From NCBI GenBank assembly GCA_022845955.1, contig AP025576.1, positions 3,720,001-3,784,000 on the forward strand: 64,000 nucleotides of DNA. Reading direction: 5' to 3'. Each line of letters begins with the position of its first letter. The stretch's first letter is position 1. The position numbers and the translations under genes were made by a program. Below, piece by piece: positions 27,361 through 36,888 of the stretch. The notes beneath the pieces were generated by a model. That model saw only the letters and a program-made list of their open reading frames with translations, was not told the origin of the DNA and made no database searches. The stretch comes from Lachnospiraceae bacterium (lineage in GTDB: Bacteria > Bacillota > Clostridia > Lachnospirales > Lachnospiraceae).

Positions 27361-28098
27361 TTAGCTTCTCTTCACTTTTTTCTTTTTCTTCTTAGGCTCT
27401 GTCTCGCCTTCATTCAACGGGATTACCGCCAGGGTAGAAAGCTGCAGGTATTTTTCCACGTCCTCCGGCGTTTTCACCGTGTCATCCATCAGGAAACGAA
27501 CCAGTACAATCGCAATCATCAGAAAGACGCCGAGCACGCCCCCGATTAACGTGTTCTTCAGCACACTGGGACCGGCTTTTTTCATAGGCATATTTGCTGT
27601 TTCCGCCACATTTACCGCCTGGATATCCATCACGTTCATAATGTGCACCGCAGCGACCTCCCGGATCGCATTGGCAGTCTGCATCGCCAATACGGGATCC
27701 GAATCTGTAACCGTTATGGCCAGGATACGGGTGTCCGTAGGTGTTGTCACGGAAACCTTCTTTTTCATCTCCTCATAACTCAGATCCATACCCATTCCCT
27801 GAACGACTTCTTCCAGAACAAAACGGCTCTGGATAAGTTCTGCATAATCTTTCGTCAGCTGGGTTCCCAACTGAATATCCGAATAGGTCACCGCATTATT
27901 GTCCTGCTTATTCAGGATATAAATCTTGGTAGTGGACTCATATTTGGGCACGCCAAAGAGCTGGGTAACCAGGAAGGCCCCCAGTGCCGCCATAATTCCC
28001 ACGGAAACGATCAATGCCAGATTATGTATCAAAACCAGGCAGATTTCCCACAAATCAATTTCTATTTCATCTGTCTGACGTATTGTATTTTCTTCCAT
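27361..28098 (-). CDS. Chain-length determinant / BY-kinase activator (Wzz family)
   Basis: The 245-aa membrane protein has two membrane segments, near residues 25-47 and 182-203. They enclose an external domain with the family pattern KYESTTKIYILNKQDNNAV, QLTKDYAELIQSRFVLEEV and MPMKKAGPSVLKN just before the second segment. The cytoplasmic tail ends in a lysine-rich run. Such proteins set polymer length and switch on the partner BY-kinase, encoded 216 bp downstream. The intergenic stretch between the two shows no gene. Confidence 0.93.
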   Translation of the reverse strand: MEENTIRQTDEIEIDLWEICLVLIHNLALIVSVGIMAALGAFLVTQLFGVPKYESTTKIYILNKQDNNAVTYSDIQLGTQLTKDYAELIQSRFVLEEVVQGMGMDLSYEEMKKKVSVTTPTDTRILAITVTDSDPVLAMQTANAIREVAAVHIMNVMDIQAVNVAETANMPMKKAGPSVLKNTLIGGVLGVFLMIAIVLVRFLMDDTVKTPEDVEKYLQLSTLAVIPLNEGETEPKKKKKKVKRS

Positions 28099-28242
28099 AA
28101 AACGGTTTTCTCCTGTGTATATATTTCCATTTTTATATCTTCACGAACAACAGCCTTTATTCCTGGGCTCAATAAGCCAAACGGTATTATCCGCAGAGAA
28201 CGGAAGGTACTCTTGTTCATTTGCCTTCTGTTCAACATTCTT

Positions 28243-28974
28243 TTACAACAACAGCTTGTCCTGCAGTATACATCCCGGATTCTCAACCAGCAGTTTTCTT
28301 GCCTCATCCGTTCCCCATTTTTTTTCCAGGTATGCAGCACATTTCTTTATCCGTGGTGCACGGCCTCCATCACTATGGGTATCCGTTGCTGCAAAATCAA
28401 CCAGTCCCAGTTTCAAAAGCTTTTTTACTACGTTTTTAACCGCCAGTCCCTGTTCTCCGGATACACTCGATGCATTTATCTGAAAAAAGCATCCTGTATC
28501 GTCTTTCAGTTCTCTTGCTTTTTCCAAATTCTTTACCACATTGGCATATCTCTCCACATGGGCCAATATAGGCCAATATCCAAAGGAAGCCACTCTTCCG
28601 AGAGCGTCACGGATATAGTTATAATCTTCGCCCGGCAGGAACTCTATCAGTGCATAATGGGAATCTGCCATGGTTCTTATTTTTCCGGCTTCCAGCAGTT
28701 CCGCCAGGCCGTGCCTGTAAAAAATTTCATTTCCCGGATAAAGCTTAACCGGAATTTTTAACTTCTCCGCTTCTTCCTGCAAAATCCGGATCCGTTTTGT
28801 TATACCTTCCGGTGTTACACATTTGCGATCTGCTTTCTGGTGAGGTGTGGCAATCATGCCTGTAATTCCTTCCGATGCCGCTATTTCCAGCATTTTGAGG
28901 GATTGTTCCATAGAGCGGGCTCCGTCATCCACACACGGAATTATATGAGAATGTATATCGATAATTTCTTCCAT
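28243..28974 (-). CDS. PHP-domain tyrosine phosphatase (CpsB/CapC family)
   Basis: This manganese-dependent phosphatase removes phosphate from the BY-kinase. Motifs are in order: IIDIHSHIIPCVDDGARS near the N-terminus, GMIATPHQKAD, YPGNEIFYRHG, ALIEFLPGED, GYWPILAHVERY and DFAATDTHSDGGRAP, which together supply the metal ligands. At 243 aa the length is standard. It is the first gene of the capsule operon, about 85 bases downstream of the predicted transcription start, and is followed by the Wzz-like gene. Confidence 0.94.
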   Translation of the reverse strand: MEEIIDIHSHIIPCVDDGARSMEQSLKMLEIAASEGITGMIATPHQKADRKCVTPEGITKRIRILQEEAEKLKIPVKLYPGNEIFYRHGLAELLEAGKIRTMADSHYALIEFLPGEDYNYIRDALGRVASFGYWPILAHVERYANVVKNLEKARELKDDTGCFFQINASSVSGEQGLAVKNVVKKLLKLGLVDFAATDTHSDGGRAPRIKKCAAYLEKKWGTDEARKLLVENPGCILQDKLLL

Positions 28975-29048
28975 ACGTGTTACGTTTTTTGTAATTTGCT
29001 TTTTCCCTTTCGTATTATTTTCTTCTGGATTCAGAAAATTTACAAACC

Positions 29049-29084
29049 TACGTTTAAAACTATTATATTATATACGTTTTAAAC
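29049..29084. promoter_or_regulatory. Paired candidate operators at the capsule promoter
   Basis: Two copies of TACGTTTWAAAC begin at 29049 and 29073, 24 bp apart, and form an inverted repeat of GTTTAAAAC/GTTTTAAAC around the -10 box. One lies in the promoter spacer and the other just past the predicted start, as expected for a repressor. A complete 15-bp palindromic version lies inside the divergent XRE gene at 29362. Confidence 0.6.
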
Positions 29085-29096
29085 AGGTGTTGTCAA
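29067..29096 (-). promoter_or_regulatory. Main capsule operon promoter
   Basis: On the minus strand a perfect TTGACA (29091-29096) and a perfect TATAAT (29067-29072) are separated by 18 bp. Transcription should start near 29060. Such a strong promoter overlapped by paired operator-like sites suggests control by repression. Confidence 0.85.
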
Positions 29097-29192
29097 ACCC
29101 CATTTTACAAAATAATTCCCTTACGGGTATTTTTTTGGTAGTAAATGGAATAGGAAAGGCATTTCAGTACCATAGCAATAATATGTTTTTTT

Positions 29193-29201
29193 TGTTATAA
29201 T
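29193..29201 (+). promoter_or_regulatory. Extended -10 promoter of the divergent XRE gene
   Basis: TGTTATAAT is a perfect extended -10 element. No good -35 box lies at the right distance. It would give a leader of about 115 bases. The rest of the 28975-29321 gap holds only this and the capsule promoter. Confidence 0.45.
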
Positions 29202-29321
29202 ATTGAAATCATTGTCATATTTGTATATTTATGGATGTTTATAATGGTTATCATTAAGCATCAACCACAAAAGGTACCCCGTAACTTATAACCTGTAACC
29301 AACTGTCAGGAGGAAATTGCA

Positions 29322-29672
29322 ATGTCTGATACCTACAATAGACTTGCTGCAGGCGAACGGCTACGTTTAAAACGTACCTTACTGGGGATGACACAGGAAG
29401 AAATGGCAGAAAGAATCGGCAGAGTGCCGAAATACTATGCCGACATTGAACGAGGTAGCTGCGGAATGTCAGTGGAGACATTAATGGCCTTGTCTCACTC
29501 CTTAAACATGTCGCTGGATTATATTATTTTTGGCAATGAAGCCAATAAGAATGTCCAAAGGCATCAGGATGAAGTGAGCGCCATTCTTGATATACTTGAT
29601 AATTTTCCGGTTCAAAAAAGAGACTATGCTCTCAGACTGCTGAAGCTATTCATAGCGGCGTGCAGTAACTAA
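29322..29672 (+). CDS. XRE-family regulator divergent from the capsule operon
   Basis: This 116-aa protein has an N-terminal helix-turn-helix (residues 10-65: GERLRLKRTLLGMTQEEMAE, RIGRVPKYYADIERGSCGMS, then ALSHSLNMSLDYIIFG). A C-terminal helical part (EVSAILDILDNFPVQKRDYA) may serve for dimerisation. An excellent AGGAGG site precedes the ATG. It is the only gene in this neighbourhood on the plus strand and faces the capsule promoter, so it is the natural candidate regulator. A perfect 15-bp palindrome of the operator motif lies within its own coding sequence at 29362-29376, suggesting autoregulation by roadblock. Confidence 0.9.
   Translation: MSDTYNRLAAGERLRLKRTLLGMTQEEMAERIGRVPKYYADIERGSCGMSVETLMALSHSLNMSLDYIIFGNEANKNVQRHQDEVSAILDILDNFPVQKRDYALRLLKLFIAACSN
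29362..29376. promoter_or_regulatory. Intragenic operator-like palindrome
   Basis: TACGTTTAAAACGTA is a perfect odd palindrome within codons 14-19 of the XRE gene. Twelve-base parts match both sites at the capsule promoter. Confidence 0.45.
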
Positions 29673-29792
29673 TTTGAAAAAATTACTAAATAAAAGTTTT
29701 AATGTTTACCTTTATGCACTACTCTTCTGTAGTATATTTCTTCATGTCAGTCATCTTAGTAAGGAACCTCGCAAGTCTTAAAGTCTGTAAAA

Positions 29793-29818
29793 GGCAGAGC
29801 GGTCTCACCGTCTCTGCC
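29793..29818 (+). terminator. Possible terminator of the XRE gene
   Basis: GGCAGAG and CTCTGCC flank a small inner pair, forming a stable stem about 120 bp after the stop. It has no T-tract, so it may be a 3-prime stabilising hairpin instead. Confidence 0.3.
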
Positions 29819-29854
29819 TGTCATCAACCAAAATATTCCGCTTATCAGCGAAAT

Positions 29855-29894
29855 CAAAAAAAACACAGTCTCCATTAATGAAAACTGTGTTTCC
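29855..29894 (-). terminator. Rho-independent terminator of queA
   Basis: On the minus strand the arms AAACACAGT and ACTGTGTTT are followed by eight T residues, about 20 bp after the queA stop. Confidence 0.85.
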
Positions 29895-29912
29895 TGCTGC
29901 TCATATAAAGTT

Positions 29913-30947
29913 CTATTGGATCAGCATCGCATCCCCAAAGGAAAAAAACCGGTACCTCTCCTTCACCGCCTCTTCATAAGCTGCCAGCACCTGTTCTCTT
30001 CCCGCCAGGGCAGATACAAGCATTACCAGGGTGGATTCCGGAAGATGGAAATTAGTTATCAGGGCGTCAAGCACTTTAAAGTGATAGCCGGGATAAATAA
30101 AAATCTCCGTATTATCGCAGCATTCTTCCATGTGTCCGTTCTCGTCACAGGCACTTTCCACTGTCCTGCAGCTGGTAGTCCCCACGCATATAACACGGTG
30201 TCCGTTCTCTTTGGCTTTGTTTATCTTATCCGCAGCCTCCCGGGTCACCTGGTAATATTCCGAGTGCATGTGATGTTCCTTCAGGTTTTCCACCTTTACA
30301 GGGCGGAAGGTTCCCAGCCCCACATGAAGGGTTACATAGGCGGTATCTACGCCTTTTCCCTCCAGCTCCTTCAGGAGATCCCGGGTAAAATGGAGTCCTG
30401 CCGTTGGGGCAGCGGCGGATCCTTCATATTTGGCATATACCGTCTGGTAACGGTTTTTATCCTGAAGCTTATGAGTAATATAGGGAGGAAGGGGCATTTC
30501 CCCCAGCTGATCCAGCACTTCTTCCCAAATTCCCTGGTACTGAAAGCGGATCAGGCGGTTTCCTTCCTCCACCACATCCAGAACCTCCGCATGAAGCAGA
30601 CCTTCACCAAATACCAGCTTTGTGCCCGGTCTTGCTTTCTTACCCGGTTTAACCAGGGTTTCCCAGATATCATTGTCCCTGCGCTTTAATAGCAGCACTT
30701 CCACAGTACCGCCGGTTTCTTCCCGAATCCCCATCAGTCTGGCAGGTATTACCTTGGTGTTATTCAGCACCAGGCAATCCCCTGGTTCCAGATAATCACC
30801 GATTTCCCGGAATACATGGTGGGAAACCTGCCCGGTTCCTTTATCCAGAACCATCAGCCTGGAGGACGAACGATCCTCCAGGGGATCCTGGGCTATCAGC
30901 TCAGGGGGTAATTCATAATAAAAATCGGATGTTCTTAATTCTTCCAT
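29913..30947 (-). CDS. queA: S-adenosylmethionine:tRNA ribosyltransferase-isomerase
   Basis: QueA uses the ribosyl group of S-adenosylmethionine to convert preQ1 in tRNA into epoxyqueuosine. The 344-aa protein shows the usual start ([20 protein letters not shown]), then [49 protein letters not shown] and [15 protein letters not shown]. It follows the aminopeptidase gene by 27 bp and ends at a good terminator. Confidence 0.97.
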   Translation of the reverse strand: MEELRTSDFYYELPPELIAQDPLEDRSSSRLMVLDKGTGQVSHHVFREIGDYLEPGDCLVLNNTKVIPARLMGIREETGGTVEVLLLKRRDNDIWETLVKPGKKARPGTKLVFGEGLLHAEVLDVVEEGNRLIRFQYQGIWEEVLDQLGEMPLPPYITHKLQDKNRYQTVYAKYEGSAAAPTAGLHFTRDLLKELEGKGVDTAYVTLHVGLGTFRPVKVENLKEHHMHSEYYQVTREAADKINKAKENGHRVICVGTTSCRTVESACDENGHMEECCDNTEIFIYPGYHFKVLDALITNFHLPESTLVMLVSALAGREQVLAAYEEAVKERYRFFSFGDAMLIQ

Positions 30948-30974
30948 ATCTCTTCTTCTTTTCCGAAATACGGC

Positions 30975-32366
30975 TTATAAGTCAGCCTTTTTCAGGAAAG
31001 CAACATAACCTCTTTTCGTTTCATAGACATCGGCTTTACTTGTGGCTTCCCAGGGGGCATGCATATTCAGTACGGCAACGCCGCAGTCAATGACATTCAT
31101 GCCGTACAGGGCCATAATATAAGCGATGGTTCCGCCGCCGCCCACATCGACCTTACCCAGTTCTGCGGTTTGGAACACCACATCCGAGCTGTCCATAATA
31201 TCTCTGATATGTGCCATATATTCAGCATTGGCATCATTGGAACCTGATTTTCCTCTTGCGCCGGTAAATTTGTTGAACACCATACCTTCTCCCAGGAAAG
31301 CGGCGTTTTTCTTTTCAAAATAAGACGCGTAGGAAGGATCATAGCCTGCGCTTACATCAGAGGAAAGCATGGTGGAATTGGACAGGCATCTTCTCAGGTT
31401 CAGCTCACTGTATTCACCCGTAAGCTCCATCAGTTCCGCAGTCATATTCTCAAAGAAACGGGACTGCATTCCGGTAGCTCCCACACTTCCGATTTCTTCC
31501 TTGTCTACAAGGATGCAGCATGCCGTGCGGTCCGTCACTTCACCTGCCACCTCCAGGACCGCTCTGGCAGAGGTATATGCACATACCCTGTCATCCTGTC
31601 CATAGGCAAGGATCATGCTTCTGTCAAAGCCTGCTTCCCTCGCCTTGCCCGCAGGAACGATTTCCAGTTCCGCGGACAGGAAATCCTGTTCCTCTATATC
31701 GTAGGTTTCCTTAAGGATATTCAGGATCCCCGCGGTTACCGCATCCTTATCCTTGTCCTTAACCGGAATATTCCCGATGACTAAATCCAGAGCTTCCCCC
31801 TCAATCACCTTAGACGCTTTCTTTTCCAGCTGTTCCCCGGCAAGATGGATCAGGAGGTCGGAAATAAAGAACACGGGATCATCTTCATTGTCCCCCACGT
31901 TAATCTCTACTGTTGTGCCATCCTTCTTTACCACCACGCCATGCAGGGAAAGGGGAATCGCCACCCACTGGTATTTCTTTACCCCGCCGTAATAATGGGT
32001 ATCCAGATATGCAATGCTGCTGTCCTCATAAAGAGGGTTCTGCTTAACATCCAGTCTGGGGGAATCAATGTGTGCTCCCAGAATATTCATGCCTTCCTTC
32101 AGCGGCTGTTTTCCGATCTGATACATAACCAGGCACTTATTCATATTAACAGCATAAATCTTGTCACCGGGCTTGATTTCCCTGCCGCTTCCCAGCAAAG
32201 CATTCAGCTCCGTATAGCCTTCTTTTTCAATCAGATTGACCAGGGTGTCCACACATTCCCTTTCCGTCTTTCCCGCATCCAGAAAATCCATGTATTCTCT
32301 GGCAAAGGCCTCCACTTCCTTCAGCTGTTCCTCTGAATAGCTGTTCCATACATTTTTCTTTTCCAT
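30975..32366 (-). CDS. M18 family aminopeptidase
   Basis: M18 enzymes are cytoplasmic zinc or cobalt aminopeptidases, often with acidic-residue preference. The 463-aa protein has GMNILGAHIDSPRLDVKQNP with the first metal-ligand histidine and aspartate. It continues with THYYGGVKKYQWVAIPLSLHG, ILVDKEEIGSVGATGMQSRF with the catalytic glutamate, and GGGGTIAYIMALYGMNVIDC near the C-terminus. A GGAGG site lies before the ATG. It sits 27 bp upstream of queA in the same direction. The exact substrate preference cannot be read from sequence. Confidence 0.93.
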   Translation of the reverse strand: MEKKNVWNSYSEEQLKEVEAFAREYMDFLDAGKTERECVDTLVNLIEKEGYTELNALLGSGREIKPGDKIYAVNMNKCLVMYQIGKQPLKEGMNILGAHIDSPRLDVKQNPLYEDSSIAYLDTHYYGGVKKYQWVAIPLSLHGVVVKKDGTTVEINVGDNEDDPVFFISDLLIHLAGEQLEKKASKVIEGEALDLVIGNIPVKDKDKDAVTAGILNILKETYDIEEQDFLSAELEIVPAGKAREAGFDRSMILAYGQDDRVCAYTSARAVLEVAGEVTDRTACCILVDKEEIGSVGATGMQSRFFENMTAELMELTGEYSELNLRRCLSNSTMLSSDVSAGYDPSYASYFEKKNAAFLGEGMVFNKFTGARGKSGSNDANAEYMAHIRDIMDSSDVVFQTAELGKVDVGGGGTIAYIMALYGMNVIDCGVAVLNMHAPWEATSKADVYETKRGYVAFLKKADL

Positions 32367-32426
32367 CAGTCATTACCTCCGGTTTGTTTTATTGAACATA
32401 AGGATAAACCGCCATGCCTGGCGTCC

Positions 32427-32678
32427 TTATGTTTTAGCTCCAAGCACTGATTTGAGAAGTTCTTTGGCTTTGGGTACTTCATCGCTGTGGATGCGGATGA
32501 TACAGGCGGCTTTTTCTTTGGGTTTACGGAAAAAGAACAGGCTGCCCAGCCCTTTTTCTTCCCATTCCGCAAAAAAAGAAATCCCGTTTTTCAAAAGGAT
32601 TCTTTCCACCTTTTCTTTTGTTTCCATATCATATACCTTACAAAAATCCACTTCGTGATTCACTGATCCGATATCCAT
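32427..32678 (-). CDS. Conserved-looking small protein, 83 aa
   Basis: The start at 32678 has AGGAG five bases upstream; the frame is open nine codons further. The protein begins MDIGSVNHEVDFCKVYDMET and reads as alternating short helices and strands with many Lys and Glu residues. It has no signal peptide, membrane segment or metal motif. It lies between pheT and the aminopeptidase on the same strand. I do not recognise it. Good codon use and a strong ribosome site support a real gene. Confidence 0.7.
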   Translation of the reverse strand: MDIGSVNHEVDFCKVYDMETKEKVERILLKNGISFFAEWEEKGLGSLFFFRKPKEKAACIIRIHSDEVPKAKELLKSVLGAKT

Positions 32679-32809
32679 CTTAGCTCCTATCTGCGCAGCA
32701 TACAAACAAGGGAAACCACGCCCTGCGGGCCATCCTTCTGTTCAATCAGGGAGGCTGCCAATCTGCCGCAGCCTCTCCCCATCTAAATGGTGCTTATATA
32801 TCTATTGTA

Positions 32810-35251
32810 CTACTGTCTCAGCTCTATGCCAAGTCCCTGAAGTCCATTGAGGATTTTTTTCATTGCCGCGCTTACGTCCGCTTCTTCCAGGGTTCTGTCC
32901 TTCGCGCGGAAGCTGAGTGTATAGGCCACTGATTTATAGCCCTCCTGGATCTGGCTTCCTTCATAAATATCAAACAGGGAATAGCTTTCCAGTATCTTTC
33001 CTCCCCGCTGGGCGATAACTGCCTCTATCTGTCCCACAAGAATCTCTTTGGGAACCACCATACTGATATCTCTCGTAACAGCAGGATATTTGGCAATTCC
33101 TTCATATTTCCTGTCGAAGGTTGCGAAGGGAATAATTTCCGGCATATCCAATACCGCCACATATGCTTTGGTGCCGATATCATAGTTATCCAGCACTTCC
33201 GGATGAACCTCTCCCAGGAAACCTATCACTTTCCCGCGGTAAAGGATATTTGCCTGTCTGCCGGGATGAAGGAAACTTTTCTTTCCGGCTTTCGGATCGT
33301 ATTCCTTCTTTTCATCCATACCGATGCTTTCCAGAAATTCTTCAATCACACCCTTCATGGTATAGAAGTCACCGTCGCCGTAGAAGCCCAGGGTGAACTG
33401 CATCCTTTCCTCGGGAAGTTCCGTTACCGGAACGCTTTTAGGCAGATAGATATTACCCAGTTCATATAGCTTAACAGCTTTGTTTCTTCTATTATAATTG
33501 GTTCCCAGGGAGGTAAGGATGCCATTCAGGGAAATCGTCCTCATTATGGAGAAATCCTCTCCCAAGGGATTGGCTATTGTAACCGCTTCCCGCAGTTTAT
33601 CCTCTTTATCCAGCAGCAGCTTGTCAAATACCTTGGGACTTTCGAAGGAATAACACATTCCCTGGGAGAAGCCGCAGTATTCGGCAATATCCCTGGCTTT
33701 TTCTTCGATACGCAGCTTGAAGGAAAGTTTTCCGGTTGTCGCTTCCCCATTAGGAAGTGTTGTGGGGATTTTATCATATCCGAAGAATCTTGCCACTTCC
33801 TCCGCCACATCGGCAAAGCCTTCAATATCCTGACGGAACGACGGGATAATCAGTTCTTTTTTCTCTTCCTGATATTGGAATTCCAAACGTCTGAAATAAT
33901 CCAGCATTTCGGTTTCAGGGATTTCCGTTCCCAGTAGTGCGTTGATGCGCTCCGGTTCAAAAGGCACGCGTACGTTTTCCTTCAGCGGTGCGCATACATC
34001 CACGATTCCTCCTGCCACTTCGCCGCAGCCAAGCTCCTGAATCAGCTGGCAGGCTCTGTTAACCGCATCCACTGCATTCCTGGGATCCAGGCCTTTTTCA
34101 AATTTACCGGAGGCATCGGTACGCAGTCCGATTCTCTTTGCGGATTTACGGATGTTGGTTCCGTTAAAGCAGGCCGCCTCGAATAAAACGGTTTTCACAT
34201 CATCCGTGATTTTTGAGTTTTCACCGCCCATGATTCCCGCAATACCAACTTCCTTTTCGGCATCGCAGATCATAAGAACCTCGCTGTCCAGCTTTCTTAT
34301 CTGTCCGTCCAGGGTCTGGAATTCATCGCCATCCTTTGCACGGCGCACAATAATCTGTCTGCCGGCAATCGTATCCAGATCATAAGCATGCATGGGCTGT
34401 CCGTATTCTTCCATAACATAGTTGGTGATGTCAACCAGATTATTGATAGGGCGGATACCGCTTGCAGCCAGCCTTCTCTGCATCCATTTGGGAGAAGGGG
34501 CAATTTTGATATTGGTGCAGACCCTGGCGCAGTAACGGGGGCACAAATCCGGATCCTTCACCTCCACAGCGATATAGTCCTTAACATTTTCTTCCTTTTC
34601 ATGTACCTCCACTACCGGAGGAACAAAAGGCTTACGGAAGGTAACGGCCGCTTCCCTTGCAATACCCAGTATGCTGAAGCAGTCGATACGGTTGTTCGTT
34701 ATTTCATATTCAAAAACGGTATCACGCAGGCCAAGCGCTTCTACAGCATCTGTTCCTACCACCGCATCCGCGTCAAAAATATAAATGCCGTTTTCCGGTG
34801 CTTCCGGGTACATTTCCCTGCTGGATCCCAGTTCTTCAATGGAACACATCATTCCATATGAAGGTACGCCTCTCAGCTTACCGGCCTTGATGGGGATTCC
34901 CTCTTCGGGAAGCGGGCCTCCGTCATGCCCGCCGGCAACCTTTCCCCCGTCGAGCACGACCGGCACCTTGTCCCCTTCTTTTACATTAGGGGCACCGGTA
35001 ACGATCTGAATGATCCCGTCGGAATTTTCTGCTGCCGTGCCAACGTTCACCTGGCAGACAATCAGTTTATCCGCATCCGGATGTTTTTCAATTTTTTCTA
35101 TCTGGCCCACAACGATCTTTTCCAGATTTTTATCCAGGGCCTCATAGCTCTCCACCTTCGTTCCGCTCATTGTCATCGCGTCACAGTATTCCTGATCGGT
35201 GCAGGAAAGCTCCGGTACATATGCTTTTATCCATGATATTGTTGTATTCAT
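32810..35251 (-). CDS. pheT: Phenylalanine-tRNA ligase, beta subunit
   Basis: PheT pairs with PheS as a heterotetramer that charges tRNA-Phe. The 813-aa protein has all expected parts: an EMAP-like tRNA-binding domain near residues 40-150 (VVGQIEKIEKHPDADKLIVC), the B3/B4 editing domain, the B5 domain, and a C-terminal ferredoxin-like anticodon-binding domain starting near 720 (KYPAVTRDISMVVPKEI). It follows pheS by 83 bp and shares its T-box control. Confidence 0.97.
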   Translation of the reverse strand: MNTTISWIKAYVPELSCTDQEYCDAMTMSGTKVESYEALDKNLEKIVVGQIEKIEKHPDADKLIVCQVNVGTAAENSDGIIQIVTGAPNVKEGDKVPVVLDGGKVAGGHDGGPLPEEGIPIKAGKLRGVPSYGMMCSIEELGSSREMYPEAPENGIYIFDADAVVGTDAVEALGLRDTVFEYEITNNRIDCFSILGIAREAAVTFRKPFVPPVVEVHEKEENVKDYIAVEVKDPDLCPRYCARVCTNIKIAPSPKWMQRRLAASGIRPINNLVDITNYVMEEYGQPMHAYDLDTIAGRQIIVRRAKDGDEFQTLDGQIRKLDSEVLMICDAEKEVGIAGIMGGENSKITDDVKTVLFEAACFNGTNIRKSAKRIGLRTDASGKFEKGLDPRNAVDAVNRACQLIQELGCGEVAGGIVDVCAPLKENVRVPFEPERINALLGTEIPETEMLDYFRRLEFQYQEEKKELIIPSFRQDIEGFADVAEEVARFFGYDKIPTTLPNGEATTGKLSFKLRIEEKARDIAEYCGFSQGMCYSFESPKVFDKLLLDKEDKLREAVTIANPLGEDFSIMRTISLNGILTSLGTNYNRRNKAVKLYELGNIYLPKSVPVTELPEERMQFTLGFYGDGDFYTMKGVIEEFLESIGMDEKKEYDPKAGKKSFLHPGRQANILYRGKVIGFLGEVHPEVLDNYDIGTKAYVAVLDMPEIIPFATFDRKYEGIAKYPAVTRDISMVVPKEILVGQIEAVIAQRGGKILESYSLFDIYEGSQIQEGYKSVAYTLSFRAKDRTLEEADVSAAMKKILNGLQGLGIELRQ

Positions 35252-35334
35252 TATCCCAAACCAGCCTTTCTTATTTGTAGTACATTTGAAACAGTTTTGA
35301 CCTGTTTGAACTGTTACATACGTTTCCTTTATTA

Positions 35335-36354
35335 TCAGAACTGCTTCAGGAAACGAATATCGTTTTCATACAGCAGACGCATATCGTCAATTTCATATTT
35401 CAAAAGAGCGATTCGCTCCAGGCCGACACCGAATGCAAAGCCGGAATATTCTTTAGGGTCAATACCGCTCATCTGAAGCACCCGGGGATGTACCATACCG
35501 CAGCCAAGGATTTCAATCCAGCCGGAACCCTTACAGAAACGGCAGCCCTTTCCACCGCATTTGAAGCAGCTTACATCCACCTCTGCGCTGGGCTCTGTGA
35601 ACGGGAAGTGATGGGGACGGAATTTCACCCTGGTATCTTCTCCGAAAAGCTCTTTAGCGAATTCAGCCAGCGTTCCCTTCAGATCGGCAAACGTAATATT
35701 TTTATCAATAACAAGGCCTTCTATCTGATGGAAGGAAGGAGAATGGGTGGCATCCACTTCATCAGAACGGAATACGCGTCCCGGTGCCAGCATACGGATA
35801 GGCAGATTCCCTTTTTCCATTTCCCGCACCTGCACCGGTGAGGTCTGGGTACGCAGCACGATATCCTCCGATACATAGAAGGTATCCTGTTCATCCCTTG
35901 TCGGATGATTTTTCGGAATATTTAAGGCTTCGAAGTTATAATAATCATTTTCCACTTCCGGGCCTTCCACCACTTCATAACCCATACCTATGAAAATACG
36001 TTCCACCTCTTCCAATGCAATGGTGTTTGGGTGGCGGTGCCCCACCTGGTTTTTCCTGGCCGGAAGGGTAACATCAATTACCTCCTCCTTCATTTTGGCC
36101 TCTCTGATGGCACCTTCCATCTTCTTTTTGGTATCTTCCAGCATGGCTTCAATCTCCGCTCTCGTATCATTCACCATCTGGCCGATTTTCGGGCGCTCCT
36201 GTGCAGCCACATTTTTCATTCCCTTAAGCACCTCTGTGAGGGTGCCTTTCTTTCCAAGGGCATTTACCCTGACTTCGTTAAGCTTATCAAGGGTTCCTGC
36301 AGCTTCCACCTGCTTCCTGACTTCTTCCTTGATTTGTTCCAATCTGTCCTTCAT
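35335..36354 (-). CDS. pheS: Phenylalanine-tRNA ligase, alpha subunit
   Basis: This 339-aa class II synthetase catalytic subunit starts at [20 protein letters not shown] with AAGGAG six bases upstream. The frame runs open into the T-box leader, so longer predictions are wrong. An N-terminal coiled coil is followed by [13 protein letters not shown], the motif 2 region with [37 protein letters not shown] sequence ([17 protein letters not shown]) and a cysteine-rich insert [17 protein letters not shown]. It is the first gene of the pheST operon. Confidence 0.97.
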   Translation of the reverse strand: MKDRLEQIKEEVRKQVEAAGTLDKLNEVRVNALGKKGTLTEVLKGMKNVAAQERPKIGQMVNDTRAEIEAMLEDTKKKMEGAIREAKMKEEVIDVTLPARKNQVGHRHPNTIALEEVERIFIGMGYEVVEGPEVENDYYNFEALNIPKNHPTRDEQDTFYVSEDIVLRTQTSPVQVREMEKGNLPIRMLAPGRVFRSDEVDATHSPSFHQIEGLVIDKNITFADLKGTLAEFAKELFGEDTRVKFRPHHFPFTEPSAEVDVSCFKCGGKGCRFCKGSGWIEILGCGMVHPRVLQMSGIDPKEYSGFAFGVGLERIALLKYEIDDMRLLYENDIRFLKQF

Positions 36355-36432
36355 AACAAACTCCTTCCTGTTCTGAACCGCACTGCGGCTGAAAAAACTT
36401 GGGGATTTACTCTTATGCGGATTTACAGGCAC

Positions 36433-36766
36433 AAAAAAATCCCCAGCATAAATACTAGGGACGAAATTACACAGGAAGTTTACCTTCCTTGGAAGCTTGC
36501 CTTCCATTTCCGCGGTACCACCCACATTCCTGTCTCAGCGCTCCGGTCTGAACCGCATCGCCGCCACAGGCTCTCTTTTGGCGTAACGTGCCATACGTTC
36601 CTTCCTAATGGAATGCAAAACCTTCAGAAGGACAGCTCCGGCGTGAAAATCAAGCTGTATCTGAACCTGGGGAAACTTCCAGCCGGCGGCTTCCTCTCTC
36701 TGTTGGAAAATACATCTCTTTATGCGCCATCATTGCATTTGTTTTGTAAAAAGATATCTGTTACCT
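36433..36766 (-). ncRNA. T-box leader (tRNA-Phe sensing) of pheST
   Basis: The conserved antiterminator T-box TGGGTGGTACCGCGG lies at 36510-36524. It is followed by a terminator at 36433-36462 (TCCCTAG against CTGGGGA, then seven T). A candidate specifier codon TTC (Phe) lies at 36645-36647, in the expected upstream stem region. Uncharged tRNA-Phe would favour the antiterminator and so read-through into pheS. The 3-prime end is well defined; the 5-prime end is taken from the promoter. Confidence 0.93.
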
Positions 36767-36795
36767 ATTCTATTGCCTGTATTGGGAAAAGTCAA
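36767..36795 (-). promoter_or_regulatory. pheST promoter
   Basis: On the minus strand TTGACT (36790-36795) and TAGAAT (36767-36772) have a 17-bp spacer. The predicted start lies directly before the T-box leader. Confidence 0.75.
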
Positions 36796-36888
36796 TATTT
36801 TTTTATGTAGTTTCCATATGTACTTTTATTTTCCAGCGTGATATGATTTATTATATTTGCGAACTACAACACACAAGAGGAGAAAAAC

